A stretch of DNA of 64,000 nt from Herbiconiux oxytropis. Lineage in GTDB: Bacteria > Actinomycetota > Actinomycetes > Actinomycetales > Microbacteriaceae. This document shows positions 8,250-16,920 of this stretch, piece by piece. Each line of letters begins with the position of its first letter. The first letter of the stretch is position 1. Made by a program: the position numbers and the translations under genes. The stretch is from contig NZ_JANLCK010000001.1 of assembly GCF_024979315.1 (NCBI RefSeq), forward strand, positions 248,001-312,000, read 5' to 3'. Under the pieces are notes generated by a model. The model saw nothing but the letters and a program-made list of their open reading frames with translations, was not told the origin of the DNA and searched no databases.

Positions 8250-9818
8250 TCAGGCGGGCAGCAGGAACCCGTCATCGACGAGCGAGCGGATGCGCGGCAC
8301 GAGCTCGGCTCGCAGCGCCCCGGCATCGACGGCGAGCACATCGGCGATGGCGTCGACGATCGGGCCCACGGCGAGGTCGCCGTCGCACGCGCCCACGAAC
8401 GCCGCGAGGCCCGTGTCGAGCGCCACCCGCCGGCCGAAGCCGCCGCCCTGCAGGAGCGCCATCACCACCGGATCCTCGTGGCCCGGCCAGTAGTGCCGCT
8501 CCTCGGTGACGTCGGAGGCGTAGACGAGGGTCGAGCGGAGCAGCGCGCCGAGATCGCGGTGCACCTCCCAGTCGTGGCCGGCGAGACAGCGGGCGAGGTG
8601 ATCGCCGAGCCCCGCCGGGTTGTCGCCGAGCCCCGACTCGAGTCGCTCGTAACGGGCGAGGGTGGGGCTGCTCTCGCGCGGGCGGCGGAGCAGGAGGTAG
8701 CCGAACCCGACGGCGCGCACGCCTCGCGCCTCGAAGTCGTCGAGCCAGGCGGCGTAGAGCTCCTCGAAGCGCTCGCTGCCGGGCTTGGTGCCGCCGTCGC
8801 GGATCCACGTCTCGGCGTAGAGTGCCGCGCTCTGCTGCTCGCGCTCGATCACCCAGGCGTCGAGCCCCGAGCCGTCCTCCACCCACGAGCGCACCCGCCC
8901 GAGGCCGTCGATCGCGTCGCCGCCCGCCCCCTCGCGGTACTCCCAGTTGCCGAGCATCTGCAGGATGCCGCCCGGCGCGAGGTGCTCCGCAGCACCGCGC
9001 ACGACCGTCTCCACGATCGCGTCGCCCTCGAGCCCGCCGTCGCGGTACTCGTAGAGCGGCACTCCCTCGGTGCGGGGGGTGATGACGAAGGGAGGGTTCG
9101 ACACGATGCGGTCGAACCGCTCCCCCGCGACCGGCTCGAACAGGCTGCCGAAGCGGAACTCGATCGTGTCGATGCCGTTGAGCCGCGCGTTCAGCGCGGC
9201 GATCTCGAGGGCGCGCTCGGAGATGTCGGTGGCCACGACCCGGCGGGCGAACCGCGAGGCGTGCATGGCCTGGATGCCGCATCCGGTGCCGAGGTCGAGC
9301 ACCGAGTCGGCGGGCGTGGGGATCATGAGTCCGGAGAGCGTGGTGGTGGCCCCGCCGATGCCGAGCACGTGGTCCTCGTCGAGGGCACGGCCGAGCGCGG
9401 CCTCGCCGAGATCGGAGACGATCCACCAGCTGCCGGCCCCCAGCGAGTCGACGAAGCCGTAGGGGCGGAGGTCGAGCCGCGCGGTCAGGTGGCCGGGGGC
9501 CGAGCCCTCACCCACGAGGCCGAGCCTCTCGGCGCCCTCGGAGGTGAGCGACGGGAGGGCTGCGTCGAGCTCCTCCCGGCTCACCTGCTGGCCCAGCACG
9601 AACAGGCGCGCGAGCGCGACGACCGGATCGGCGGCCGTCGCCTCGCCCGCCCGCTCGGCCTCCCGCTCGCGCTCGGCGAGCACCCGCCGGGCGGGGAGGG
9701 TGCGGCCCCGGAAGAGGGCGGCGGCGGCCTCTGCACCCCAGAGGTCGTCGAGCACCTCCACCCGGTAGCGGGCTCGGGTGAGGTCGTCACGGAGGAGGTC
9801 GATCGAGGCATGGTCCAC
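8250..9818 (-). CDS. Two-domain class I SAM-dependent methyltransferase (HemK/RsmC-like)
   Basis: A protein of about 522 residues. The N-terminal 140 residues form a helical domain seen in actinobacterial members (DUF7059-type). The central part is a Rossmann methyltransferase with motif I VLDLGTGCG (residues 174-182) and the catalytic NPPF tetrapeptide (residues 241-244) typical of enzymes that methylate planar nitrogens in rRNA, tRNA or protein glutamine. The C-terminal 200 residues are a winged-helix-like extension. The substrate is unknown. The start is uncertain: GTG at 9818 or TTG at 9830; no Shine-Dalgarno sequence is visible, and a TAGCGA hexamer at 9831-9836 suggests a near-leaderless message. 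Confidence 0.8.
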   Translation of the reverse strand: MDHASIDLLRDDLTRARYRVEVLDDLWGAEAAAALFRGRTLPARRVLAEREREAERAGEATAADPVVALARLFVLGQQVSREELDAALPSLTSEGAERLGLVGEGSAPGHLTARLDLRPYGFVDSLGAGSWWIVSDLGEAALGRALDEDHVLGIGGATTTLSGLMIPTPADSVLDLGTGCGIQAMHASRFARRVVATDISERALEIAALNARLNGIDTIEFRFGSLFEPVAGERFDRIVSNPPFVITPRTEGVPLYEYRDGGLEGDAIVETVVRGAAEHLAPGGILQMLGNWEYREGAGGDAIDGLGRVRSWVEDGSGLDAWVIEREQQSAALYAETWIRDGGTKPGSERFEELYAAWLDDFEARGVRAVGFGYLLLRRPRESSPTLARYERLESGLGDNPAGLGDHLARCLAGHDWEVHRDLGALLRSTLVYASDVTEERHYWPGHEDPVVMALLQGGGFGRRVALDTGLAAFVGACDGDLAVGPIVDAIADVLAVDAGALRAELVPRIRSLVDDGFLLPA

Positions 9819-9846
9819 CCACCCATTCAATCGCTACAGTGGCGTC

Positions 9847-11448
9847 ATGCCGCACACCGAGGGTGATCCGCTCGTCGTCGAGACCGCATCCGGCGCCGTG
9901 CGCGGGGTCGCCGGAGAGCACCGGGAAGGGGCGGCCGGGGTCGGTGCCACCGGCTCCGTGCGGCACTGGCGCGGCATCCCCTACGCGGCCGCGCCGGTGG
10001 GACCGCTGCGCTTCCGCCGCCCCCAGCCGGCACCGCCCTGGGAGGGCGTGCGGAACGCCTCGGCCTTCGGGCACGCGGCCCCGCAGCACGAGAACAGGGC
10101 CATCACGCTCCCCCCGGGCGTCACGCAGTCGGAGGACTGCCTCACCCTCAACGTGACGGCGCCGGATGCCGACGGCCCGCATCCGGTGATGGTCTGGGTG
10201 CACGGCGGCGCGTACGTCGCCGGCTCGAGCGCCCAGCCCCTCTTCGAGCCCTCGCAGCTCGCCGCGGAGGGCGGGGTGGTGGTCGTGAGTCTCAACTACC
10301 GGCTCGGCGCGCTCGGCTTCCTCGACTTCTCGAGCTTCTCGGATCCCGCCGGTTCACCGGAGGAGTTCGAGGCGAACGTGGGGCTGCACGACATCCTCGC
10401 GGGGCTCGCCTGGGTGCAGCAGAACATCGCGGCGTTCGGCGGCGACCCCGGCTCGGTGACGCTCTTCGGCGAGTCGGCGGGCGGCGGCTGCGTCACCACG
10501 CTTCTCGCGACGCCGGCCGCGGAGGGCCTGTTCCACCGCGCGATCGCCGAGAGCTCGCCGGCCACCTCGGTCTACGACGCCGAACGCGCCGCGACCGTCG
10601 CCGGCCGCTACCTGCGGCTCGTGGGCCTCGAGCCCGCCGAGGCCGGCCGGCTGCGCGAGCTCGAGCCCGGGGTGCTCAGCCAGGCGGCGTTCGACCTCGT
10701 GGCGGCGGTCTCGGCCGAGGCACCCGGCACGCTCGCGATCGCGCCCGTCGTCGACGGCGTGCTCGTGCCGGAGCCTCCGGTCGACGCGTTCCGGGAGGGC
10801 AGGCAGCTGCGGGTGCCCCTCGTCATCGGCACCAACCACGACGAGGCGTCGCTGTTCAAGCTCATGAAGTCGCCGCTCATGCCCATCACGCAGGCCTCGG
10901 TGCACGCGATGTTCGAGGCCATCCTCGCCGAGCGGCCCGACCTCGGTTCGGCAGCCCCGGCCGATCTGGAGGCGCGCATCGAGGCCGCCTACCCGCGGTT
11001 CCCCCGCCACGGCAGCCCCGCCGAGCTCTCGCGCGACGCCGGCTTCCGCATGCCCTCCATCTGGCTGGCGGCGGCGCACAGCCGGGTGGCGCCCACCCGC
11101 ATGTACCGCTTCGACCACGCGCCCGCCATGCTGCGAATGCTCGGCATCGGCGCCACCCACGGTGCCGAGATCGCCTACGTGTTCGGCACGCTCGACATCG
11201 CGAAGAAGGATCCGAGCTTCGACCTCGGCGGGCTCAAGGCGGCGCGCCGGCTCTCGAGCGAGATCCGCGGTCGCTGGGCGGCCTTCGCCCAGGCGGGCGA
11301 GCCCGAGGTCGAGGGCGGGCAGACCTGGCCGCTCTACGACGAGACCACCCGCAGCACCCTCGTCTTCGATGCCCGCGGCACGGTGGTCGACGATCCCGAC
11401 CCCGAGATCCGGCACGCCTGGGGTGATGCGGTCATCGCGTTCCGCTGA
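9847..11448 (+). CDS. Carboxylesterase/lipase, type B
   Basis: A 533-residue alpha/beta-hydrolase. The nucleophile elbow FGESAGGGC places the catalytic Ser at residue 210, the oxyanion hole is in WVHGGAYVAG (about residue 117), and the SEDCLTLNV motif of type B esterases occurs near residue 95. The probable catalytic histidine is in GATHGAEIAYVFGT. There is no signal peptide, so it acts in the cytoplasm on carboxylic esters. The ATG lies seven bases after a TACAGT hexamer, consistent with a leaderless transcript divergent from the methyltransferase. Confidence 0.88.
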   Translation: MPHTEGDPLVVETASGAVRGVAGEHREGAAGVGATGSVRHWRGIPYAAAPVGPLRFRRPQPAPPWEGVRNASAFGHAAPQHENRAITLPPGVTQSEDCLTLNVTAPDADGPHPVMVWVHGGAYVAGSSAQPLFEPSQLAAEGGVVVVSLNYRLGALGFLDFSSFSDPAGSPEEFEANVGLHDILAGLAWVQQNIAAFGGDPGSVTLFGESAGGGCVTTLLATPAAEGLFHRAIAESSPATSVYDAERAATVAGRYLRLVGLEPAEAGRLRELEPGVLSQAAFDLVAAVSAEAPGTLAIAPVVDGVLVPEPPVDAFREGRQLRVPLVIGTNHDEASLFKLMKSPLMPITQASVHAMFEAILAERPDLGSAAPADLEARIEAAYPRFPRHGSPAELSRDAGFRMPSIWLAAAHSRVAPTRMYRFDHAPAMLRMLGIGATHGAEIAYVFGTLDIAKKDPSFDLGGLKAARRLSSEIRGRWAAFAQAGEPEVEGGQTWPLYDETTRSTLVFDARGTVVDDPDPEIRHAWGDAVIAFR

Positions 11449-11561
11449 CGTCCCGCCCCCTCCTTCCCGCCCGTTCCCTCTCCACCCCACCCGAATGGGG
11501 GGATGGTGAAGTCGATGATTTCTCATCTATTCTGCGGGAGGTAAGGGCGCTCAGCCGAACG

Positions 11562-11586
11562 CCCGGTTCTTCCGAGAAGAAACGGG
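11562..11586 (+). promoter_or_regulatory. 5'-leader hairpin just before the TasA-like start codon
   Basis: Two 11-base arms (CCCGGTTCTTC and GAAGAAACGGG, one mismatch) flank a CGA loop, ending six bases before the ATG at 11593. The right arm contains the purine-rich stretch that would act as the ribosome-binding site, so the hairpin could limit translation of the gene behind it. An AT-rich TATTCT-like -10 lies about 35 bases upstream. Confidence 0.5.
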
Positions 11587-11592
11587 ATCATC

Positions 11593-12114
11593 ATGAATGC
11601 AGTCACCAAGGGCGCGATCGCGGCGGGTGCCGCCGCCGTGCTCCTCACGAGCGGCCTCGGCACGCTCGCCTACTGGTCGAGTTCCGCCACCGTGGCGGAG
11701 GGCACGATCAGCTCGGGTCACCTCGCGCTCGACGTGCAGAACGCGACCTGGACCGACGTCTCCGGAGCGATCGCCGAGCCCTTCGACCCGGCGGTCGACA
11801 AGATCGTGCCGGGCGACGTCATCCGGTACACCGCGGAAGCCGTGGTCTCAGGAGAGGGGCGCAACCTCGAGGCGACCCTCACCGCCGACACCGCCGACAT
11901 CGGGGGCGACCTCCTGCCCTACCTCGAGGTGGACTTCCTGGTCGCCGACACGCTGACCACCGAGCTGAGCTACGACCTCGGCCCGATCGAGGAGGACCGC
12001 GTGCTCCCGGTGCAGCTCGTGTTCACGTTCGACCCGGAGACGCCCTACGGGGAGGGCATGGACGCCGATCTGAACCTCGGCGACTTCGAGTTCACGCTCA
12101 CTCAGAATCCCTGA
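11593..12114 (+). CDS. TasA/camelysin-like protein with alternate (SipW-type) signal peptide
   Basis: A 173-residue exported protein. The N-terminus has the alternate-type signal layout seen in SipW substrates: a short charged head, an Ala/Leu-rich helix and the GTLAYWSSSATV cleavage region (residues 23-34). The mature part is a beta-sandwich-like, acidic domain with alternating hydrophobics (TISSGHLALDVQNATW and later a FTFDPETPY strand), as in camelysin/TasA fibre or coat proteins. It is directly followed (2 bases) by its probable processing enzyme at 12117. The predicted role is an extracellular or surface structural protein; the enzymatic role sometimes ascribed to camelysin is unproven here. 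Confidence 0.8.
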   Translation: MNAVTKGAIAAGAAAVLLTSGLGTLAYWSSSATVAEGTISSGHLALDVQNATWTDVSGAIAEPFDPAVDKIVPGDVIRYTAEAVVSGEGRNLEATLTADTADIGGDLLPYLEVDFLVADTLTTELSYDLGPIEEDRVLPVQLVFTFDPETPYGEGMDADLNLGDFEFTLTQNP

Positions 12115-12116
12115 CG

Positions 12117-12662
12117 ATGAAGCGCCGAGCGGGTGGCTGGGCGAGCTGGGCCGGGCGCATCTCGTCCTGGCTCCTGCTCTTCGCGGCGGTCGGCGTCCTC
12201 GCCGCCGTCGTGGTGGTGCCGAGGATCTCCGGCAGCACGCCGTACACCGTGCTGACGGGATCGATGCAGCCCAGCCTCCCGCCCGGCGAGCTCGTGGTGA
12301 TGGCCCCGGCCGATCCGGCATCGATCCGGGTCGGCCAGGTGGCCGCCTACCAGCTCGAGTCCGGTCGGCCGGCCGTCGCCACGCACCGGGTGGCCGCCGT
12401 GCGGGTCGACGGCCACGGCGAGCGCAGCTTCGTCTTCCGTGGCGACGCCAACTCCGCCGACGATCCCGAGCCGGTGCGTCCGGAGCAGCTCCGGGGCGTG
12501 CTCTGGTACCACCTGCCCCTGCTCGGTCACGTCAACCTCTGGCTCACGGGCGAGCAGCGGATGCTCGGGGTCGGCCTCGCGGCGGGCACCCTGCTGCTCT
12601 ACGCGGCCGTCGTGTGGATCCGGGCGGCGCGGCGGCGGCTGCGCAGCCGGAGCCCCGCATGA
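12117..12662 (+). CDS. sipW: Signal peptidase I, SipW/ER type
   Basis: A 181-residue membrane protease with one N-terminal helix, a compact catalytic domain and a second helix near the C-terminus (LGVGLAAGTLLLYAAVVWI). The catalytic Ser49 is in VLTGSMQPSL, and the general-base position is His90 in VATHRV instead of lysine, which marks the ER-type (Ser/His) subclass that includes Bacillus SipW. It most likely cleaves the alternate signal peptide of the protein encoded immediately upstream. The start is two bases after the preceding stop, and the end overlaps the next gene by ATGA, so three genes form one operon. Confidence 0.88.
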   Translation: MKRRAGGWASWAGRISSWLLLFAAVGVLAAVVVVPRISGSTPYTVLTGSMQPSLPPGELVVMAPADPASIRVGQVAAYQLESGRPAVATHRVAAVRVDGHGERSFVFRGDANSADDPEPVRPEQLRGVLWYHLPLLGHVNLWLTGEQRMLGVGLAAGTLLLYAAVVWIRAARRRLRSRSPA

Positions 12663-13285
12663 GATGGGCCGTCCTGGTGCTCGGAGGAGCCGCGGTGCTG
12701 ACGGCACTCGCGACTCTCGGTCCCGGTCCCGATCTCGCCTCGGCCGCACCGGCTCCGGCATCTGCACCGGCTCCGGCACCGGCACCGGGCACCGTCGAGG
12801 TGAGCCTCGACGGTGAGACCTGGGCCCCGGCCCTCGAACTCGATCCCTTTCCGCCCGGCTTCGTCTTCGCACCCGGCGCGTCGATCGAGGTCGCCCTGCA
12901 GCTGCGGGCGCCGCAGGCGGCGCGCCTGCAGGTGGACGTCGTCGACAGCGGCGACGGCGAGCTCTGGCAGGCCCTCGAGGTCTCGACCACGATCACTCCG
13001 CCCGCGCCGGCGCGGGGCGAGATCGCCGAGCTGCTCGTGCGCGTCACCCTGCCCGCGACGGCCGACGGCTCCACCCAGCGACTCATCGCGCATCCGCGGA
13101 TCGTCGTGACGGCATCCGCCGACGGGCAGCAGCGAGCCGCTCCGCTCGCCGGAACAGGAGCTCCCACACACCCGACCCGCACCATCGTGGCCGTGGGGGC
13201 CCTTCTTCTGATCATCGCGGGCATCTCGATCTGTCACAATCGAGGTTCCGCTCCCCCGCCCTCGAAGGAGGAACCCCGTGGCTGA
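12659..13285 (+). CDS. Secreted cell-wall-anchored protein with LAGTG sorting motif
   Basis: A 208-residue protein with an N-terminal signal helix (RWAVLVLGGAAVLTALA), a Pro/Ala-rich linker of repeated 'APAPAS' type, and a beta-rich domain of about 100 residues. At the C-terminus it has LAGTG (residues 163-167), a hydrophobic helix (TIVAVGALLLIIAGISIC) and a short polar tail. LAxTG is the sorting signal of class E sortases in Gram-positive bacteria, so wall anchoring is a reasonable inference, although the tail after the helix is less basic than usual. ATGA overlap with sipW makes it the third gene of the operon, which suggests a role at the surface together with the TasA-like protein. The last bases overlap the next start. 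Confidence 0.7.
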   Translation: MRWAVLVLGGAAVLTALATLGPGPDLASAAPAPASAPAPAPAPGTVEVSLDGETWAPALELDPFPPGFVFAPGASIEVALQLRAPQAARLQVDVVDSGDGELWQALEVSTTITPPAPARGEIAELLVRVTLPATADGSTQRLIAHPRIVVTASADGQQRAAPLAGTGAPTHPTRTIVAVGALLLIIAGISICHNRGSAPPPSKEEPRG

Positions 13286-14030
13286 AGTCCGCCTGGTCGC
13301 ATTCGACCTCGACGACACCCTGGCGCCGTCGAAGGCGCCGCTCGATCCCCGCATGGCCGAGCTGCTGGTGCGCCTGCTCGACGTCGTCGAGGTCTGCGTC
13401 ATCTCGGGGGGCCAGTTCGGGCAGTTCCAGACCCAGCTCGTGGCCAATCTGCCGCAGACGGCCGAGAACCTCGAGCGCCTGCACCTCATGCCCACCTGCG
13501 GCACGCAGTACTACCGGCACGAGGGCGGCGAGTGGCACCAGGTCTACGCCGAGAACCTCACCGACGACCAGAAGACGAGGGCCCAGGAGGCGCTCGTCGC
13601 CCAGGCGAAGGAGCTCGGGCTCTGGGAGAGGGAGACCTGGGGCCCCGTGCTCGAGGACCGCGGTTCGCAGATCACCTTCTCGGCCCTCGGCCAGCAGGCG
13701 CCCATCGAGGCCAAGTCGGCGTGGGATCCGACGGGCGCCAAGAAGGAGTCGCTGCGCGCCGCGGTGGCCCCCCTGCTGCCCGACCTCGAGGTGCGCTCGG
13801 GCGGCTCGACCTCGGTCGACATCACGCGCGAGGGCATCGACAAGGCCTACGGCATGAACCGCCTCGCCGAGCTCACCGGCATCCCGCTCGAGGCCATGCT
13901 CTTCGTGGGCGACCGCCTCGACGAGGGCGGCAACGACTACCCCGTGAAGGCGATGGGCGTGACGACCCACGCCGTGGAGGGCTGGCACGACACGGCGGCC
14001 TTCGTGGAGGAGTTCCTCGCGAGGCGCTAG
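13278..14030 (+). CDS. HAD-superfamily hydrolase, subfamily IIB (phosphomannomutase-like)
   Basis: A 250-residue cytoplasmic phosphatase/phosphotransferase. Motif I DLDDTL supplies the nucleophile Asp10 and the acid/base Asp12; motif II lies in VISGGQ; the C-terminal motif (FVGDRLDEGGNDYPV) binds Mg2+. The cap between motifs II and III is of the IIB type, as in eukaryotic-type phosphomannomutase and sugar phosphatases. The GTG start is supported by AAGGAGG seven bases upstream and overlaps the end of the LAGTG protein by eight bases. The substrate is uncertain; a sugar phosphate is likely. Confidence 0.8.
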   Translation: MAEVRLVAFDLDDTLAPSKAPLDPRMAELLVRLLDVVEVCVISGGQFGQFQTQLVANLPQTAENLERLHLMPTCGTQYYRHEGGEWHQVYAENLTDDQKTRAQEALVAQAKELGLWERETWGPVLEDRGSQITFSALGQQAPIEAKSAWDPTGAKKESLRAAVAPLLPDLEVRSGGSTSVDITREGIDKAYGMNRLAELTGIPLEAMLFVGDRLDEGGNDYPVKAMGVTTHAVEGWHDTAAFVEEFLARR

Positions 14031-15637
14031 CGACCGCTCGGTCGCTCGGGCTTCGCCACGTCGAGCTCCGTCTCCTCGACGTCGATCTTGGCGAGCACGC
14101 GCCGCACCGATCGCTCCTGGTAGCGCCCCTCGGCACGGGCGGTGAGCACGGCCTCGCGCTCGGCCTCGAGCATGAGCCTCCGCAGCCGGTTGTACGACTT
14201 CGGGGCCGGTTCTGCCGCGTCGTCGCCGGGATTCTCGAGGGTGTCGCCGAGGAAGCGCGCGTTGAGCTTGAGCCGGTCGACCACGCGAGGGTCGACGGTC
14301 TCGGTCCCCTCGTCGTCGAGCCGCGCGAGGCCTGCACCCTGGGCCTCGGCGAGCAGCTGGTGCACCTCGGTGGCCTCCTGACTGAAGTCGGGCGGTGGCA
14401 GCTTCAGCCGCCGGATAACGAAGGGCAGGAACGCTCCGCCGAGGAGGGTCCCGACCACGATCACGAACGCGAGGAACTGCAGGAACGCCCTCCCGGGGGT
14501 CTCCTCCGGCAGCAGGAAGACGGCGGCGAGCGTCACGACGCCCCGGATGCCGGCCACCGACACCGCGATGCCGTTGCGCCAGCTCCAGCCACGCTCGCGC
14601 AGCCACTTCGGCCCGAAACGGTAGATCGAGGTCGTGATCATCATCCAGACGAATCGCGAGAGGAAGACGGCGAGAAGCAGCACGGCCGAGATGCCGATCG
14701 TGGGCCAGAGGCCCGGGCCGTCCTCGAGCGCCCCCACGAGGATGCCGGACAGGCTCAGCCCGATGAAGAGGAACACCGCGTTCTCGAGCAGGAACTGGAT
14801 GGTGCGCCAGTTCACTGCTTCGGCGATGCGGGCCTGGGCGGTCTGGATGACAGGGGCGCGGAAGCCGAGGAAGAGGCCGGCCACCACCACCGCGAGCACA
14901 CCCGATCCGTGCAGCAGCTGGGCCGGGATGAAGGCGACGAACGGGGTCACGAGCGAGAGGCTGGTGTCGAGCACGGGCGAGGTGAGCTGTTTGCGGATGA
15001 AGCCGAGCACGAGACCCACGAGCAGCCCGAAGCCCACCCCCACCACCACGGCGATCACGAACTCGAGCACGATCGACCAGGGGGTGAGTGGCTCGCCCTG
15101 CGGAGCCGACGCGCTCACGATGGCGGCGATCGCCGCGTTGAGGGCCACGAGGGCCGTCGCGTCGTTGAGCAGGCTCTCGCCCTCGAGCACCGTCACGAGC
15201 CGGCGCGGGAGCTTGAGTCGACCCGCGATCGCCGTGACGGCCACGGCATCCGTCGGCGCCACGACCGCCCCGAAGGCGAAGGCGGCCGCGAGCGAGATCG
15301 CGGGAACCACGAGCCAGGCGGTGAGCCCCACCGTCACGACCGTGAACGCCACGAGCCCGACCGACAGCAGCAGGATGCCGTCGCGCCTGGCCCGCACGTC
15401 GGCGAACGAGGTGCGGATGGCCGCGGCGAACAGGAGCGGCGGCAGGAGCCCGTAGAGGATGAGATCGGGCTCGACGGTGATCTCCGGCACGCCCGGGATG
15501 AACGACACCCCGGCGCCCACGATCACGAGCACGATCGGCGCCGACCACCCCACACGACCGGCGAGCCCGGTCACCGCCACGGTGACGACGACGAACGACA
15601 CGATCCAGATGATGGTGCCCACGGAGTCGCTGTCCAT
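14027..15637 (-). CDS. Na+/H+ antiporter, CPA1 family (second copy)
   Basis: A 536-residue membrane protein with about 12 hydrophobic segments, an ND motif in EGESLLNDATALVAL, the segment VAGIRGVVTLAAVF and a charged cytoplasmic tail. It exchanges Na+/K+ for protons. The ATG at 15637 starts just before the first helix, and a TAAACT hexamer in front of it suggests a short leader. It is clearly diverged from the antiporter at 652-2334, so this is an old duplication. Its stop overlaps the stop of the converging HAD gene on the sequence CTAG, with no room for a terminator between them. Confidence 0.85.
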   Translation of the reverse strand: MDSDSVGTIIWIVSFVVVTVAVTGLAGRVGWSAPIVLVIVGAGVSFIPGVPEITVEPDLILYGLLPPLLFAAAIRTSFADVRARRDGILLLSVGLVAFTVVTVGLTAWLVVPAISLAAAFAFGAVVAPTDAVAVTAIAGRLKLPRRLVTVLEGESLLNDATALVALNAAIAAIVSASAPQGEPLTPWSIVLEFVIAVVVGVGFGLLVGLVLGFIRKQLTSPVLDTSLSLVTPFVAFIPAQLLHGSGVLAVVVAGLFLGFRAPVIQTAQARIAEAVNWRTIQFLLENAVFLFIGLSLSGILVGALEDGPGLWPTIGISAVLLLAVFLSRFVWMMITTSIYRFGPKWLRERGWSWRNGIAVSVAGIRGVVTLAAVFLLPEETPGRAFLQFLAFVIVVGTLLGGAFLPFVIRRLKLPPPDFSQEATEVHQLLAEAQGAGLARLDDEGTETVDPRVVDRLKLNARFLGDTLENPGDDAAEPAPKSYNRLRRLMLEAEREAVLTARAEGRYQERSVRRVLAKIDVEETELDVAKPERPSGR

Positions 15638-15805
15638 GGGTGCGAGTTTAGGGCCGCCAGGGGGCGACGACGGAGCTTCGACCCCAGGCGCTCCCGAGAC
15701 TCCTTCGTTGTCGACGGGCGGCCTCGAATACCGTCGACGCCGCGTCACCGCTCGTCGCGGCCCGAGGACGGCGGTCGCCGCCGTGCCATAAACTGGTGGC
15801 GCGTT

Positions 15806-15822
15806 GGTGAAACGTTTCCACC
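15806..15822 (+). promoter_or_regulatory. LacI-type operator O1 (autoregulatory)
   Basis: The near-palindrome GGTGAAACGTTTCCACC is centred on the CG at 15813-15814, the typical core of LacI/GalR operators. It lies downstream of a TAAACT hexamer (15789-15794) and 12 bases before the regulator ATG, so the LacI protein probably represses its own gene. It shares its core with O2 at 16921. Confidence 0.7.
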
Positions 15823-15834
15823 CCGAGGCGGTCC

Positions 15835-16851
15835 ATGTCCACGATCAAGGATGTCGCGCGACGCGCCGGCGTCTCGCTCGGCACCGCGTCGCGCGTGCTG
15901 AGCGGCAGCACGAGCACCTCGCCCGAGTCGCGGGCCAAGGTGCAGACCGCCGCCGCCGAGCTCGGCTACATCGCGCACGGTCCCGCGCGGTCGCTCCGCC
16001 GCTCACGCACCGAGGTGCTCGGCCTCCTCGTCTCCGACATCCGCAACCCGTTCTTCTCCGAGCTCGCCCACGCCGCCGAGAGCGAGGCCATGAAGCGCGG
16101 CTACGCCGTCCTGCTCGCGAACGCCGATGAGGACGAGGTGCAGGCCGACGAGTACCTGCGCATCTTCGCGTCCCAGCGCGTCGACGGTCTGCTGCTCTCG
16201 CCTCAGGGCCCGGTCACGCCACGACTGGCCGCGCTGCTGGCGTCCCGCCTGCCCGTCGTACTGCTGAACCGGAGCGTCGAGGGCCTCGACGCACCGCTCT
16301 ACGCCACCGACAACGCCCAGGGCGTCGGGCTCGTGCTCGACTGGCTCGAGCGCCGGGGCCATCGTGACGTCGCGTTCGTGGGCGGCCCCGTCACCATCTC
16401 CACGGGTGCGGAGCGTCAGGCCGCCTACCTCGCCGGCCGCGAGGCGCACGGAATCAGCACCGACGACGCCTTCGTCGACGCGGGCGACTTCCAAGCCGAG
16501 GGCGCCACGGCGGCGATGATCCGGATCCTCGACCGCGGCGTGCTGCCCACCGCCGTCTTCGGCGCGAACGGGCCCACCACGCTCGGAGTGCTGCACGGGC
16601 TCCGCGAGCGGCTGGGCGCGGAGGCCGCCTCTCGCATCGAGGTGATCTCGTTCGACGACCTCGAGTGGTTCGAGTTCGCCTCTCCCCCGATCACCTCGGT
16701 GCGGAACGACGCCGCGGCCATCGGCCGGCTCGGCGTCCGGGGGCTGATCGACCTGATCGAGGGCCGCGAGGCCGCGTCAGCACGCATCGCGATGTCTCTC
16801 GTGGACCGGTCGCTGGTCGATCGGTCGTCTGCGAGCCGACCCGTCTCCTGA
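15835..16851 (+). CDS. LacI-family transcriptional regulator
   Basis: A 338-residue repressor. The N-terminal helix-turn-helix (TIKDVARRAGVSLGTASRVLSG) and hinge helix are followed by a two-lobe periplasmic-binding-protein-like effector domain (from about residue 60: LGLLVSDIRNPFFSEL). It probably binds a sugar or sugar acid and controls the RpiB/MFS genes immediately downstream: matching operators lie in its own leader and in front of the RpiB-like gene. Confidence 0.9.
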   Translation: MSTIKDVARRAGVSLGTASRVLSGSTSTSPESRAKVQTAAAELGYIAHGPARSLRRSRTEVLGLLVSDIRNPFFSELAHAAESEAMKRGYAVLLANADEDEVQADEYLRIFASQRVDGLLLSPQGPVTPRLAALLASRLPVVLLNRSVEGLDAPLYATDNAQGVGLVLDWLERRGHRDVAFVGGPVTISTGAERQAAYLAGREAHGISTDDAFVDAGDFQAEGATAAMIRILDRGVLPTAVFGANGPTTLGVLHGLRERLGAEAASRIEVISFDDLEWFEFASPPITSVRNDAAAIGRLGVRGLIDLIEGREAASARIAMSLVDRSLVDRSSASRPVS

Positions 16852-16920
16852 GCCCGTCGGATCCGGCGTTTGCCAATCGTCGCATCCTGGAGCATGATGG
16901 TCATCGATGCCCTGTGGAAT

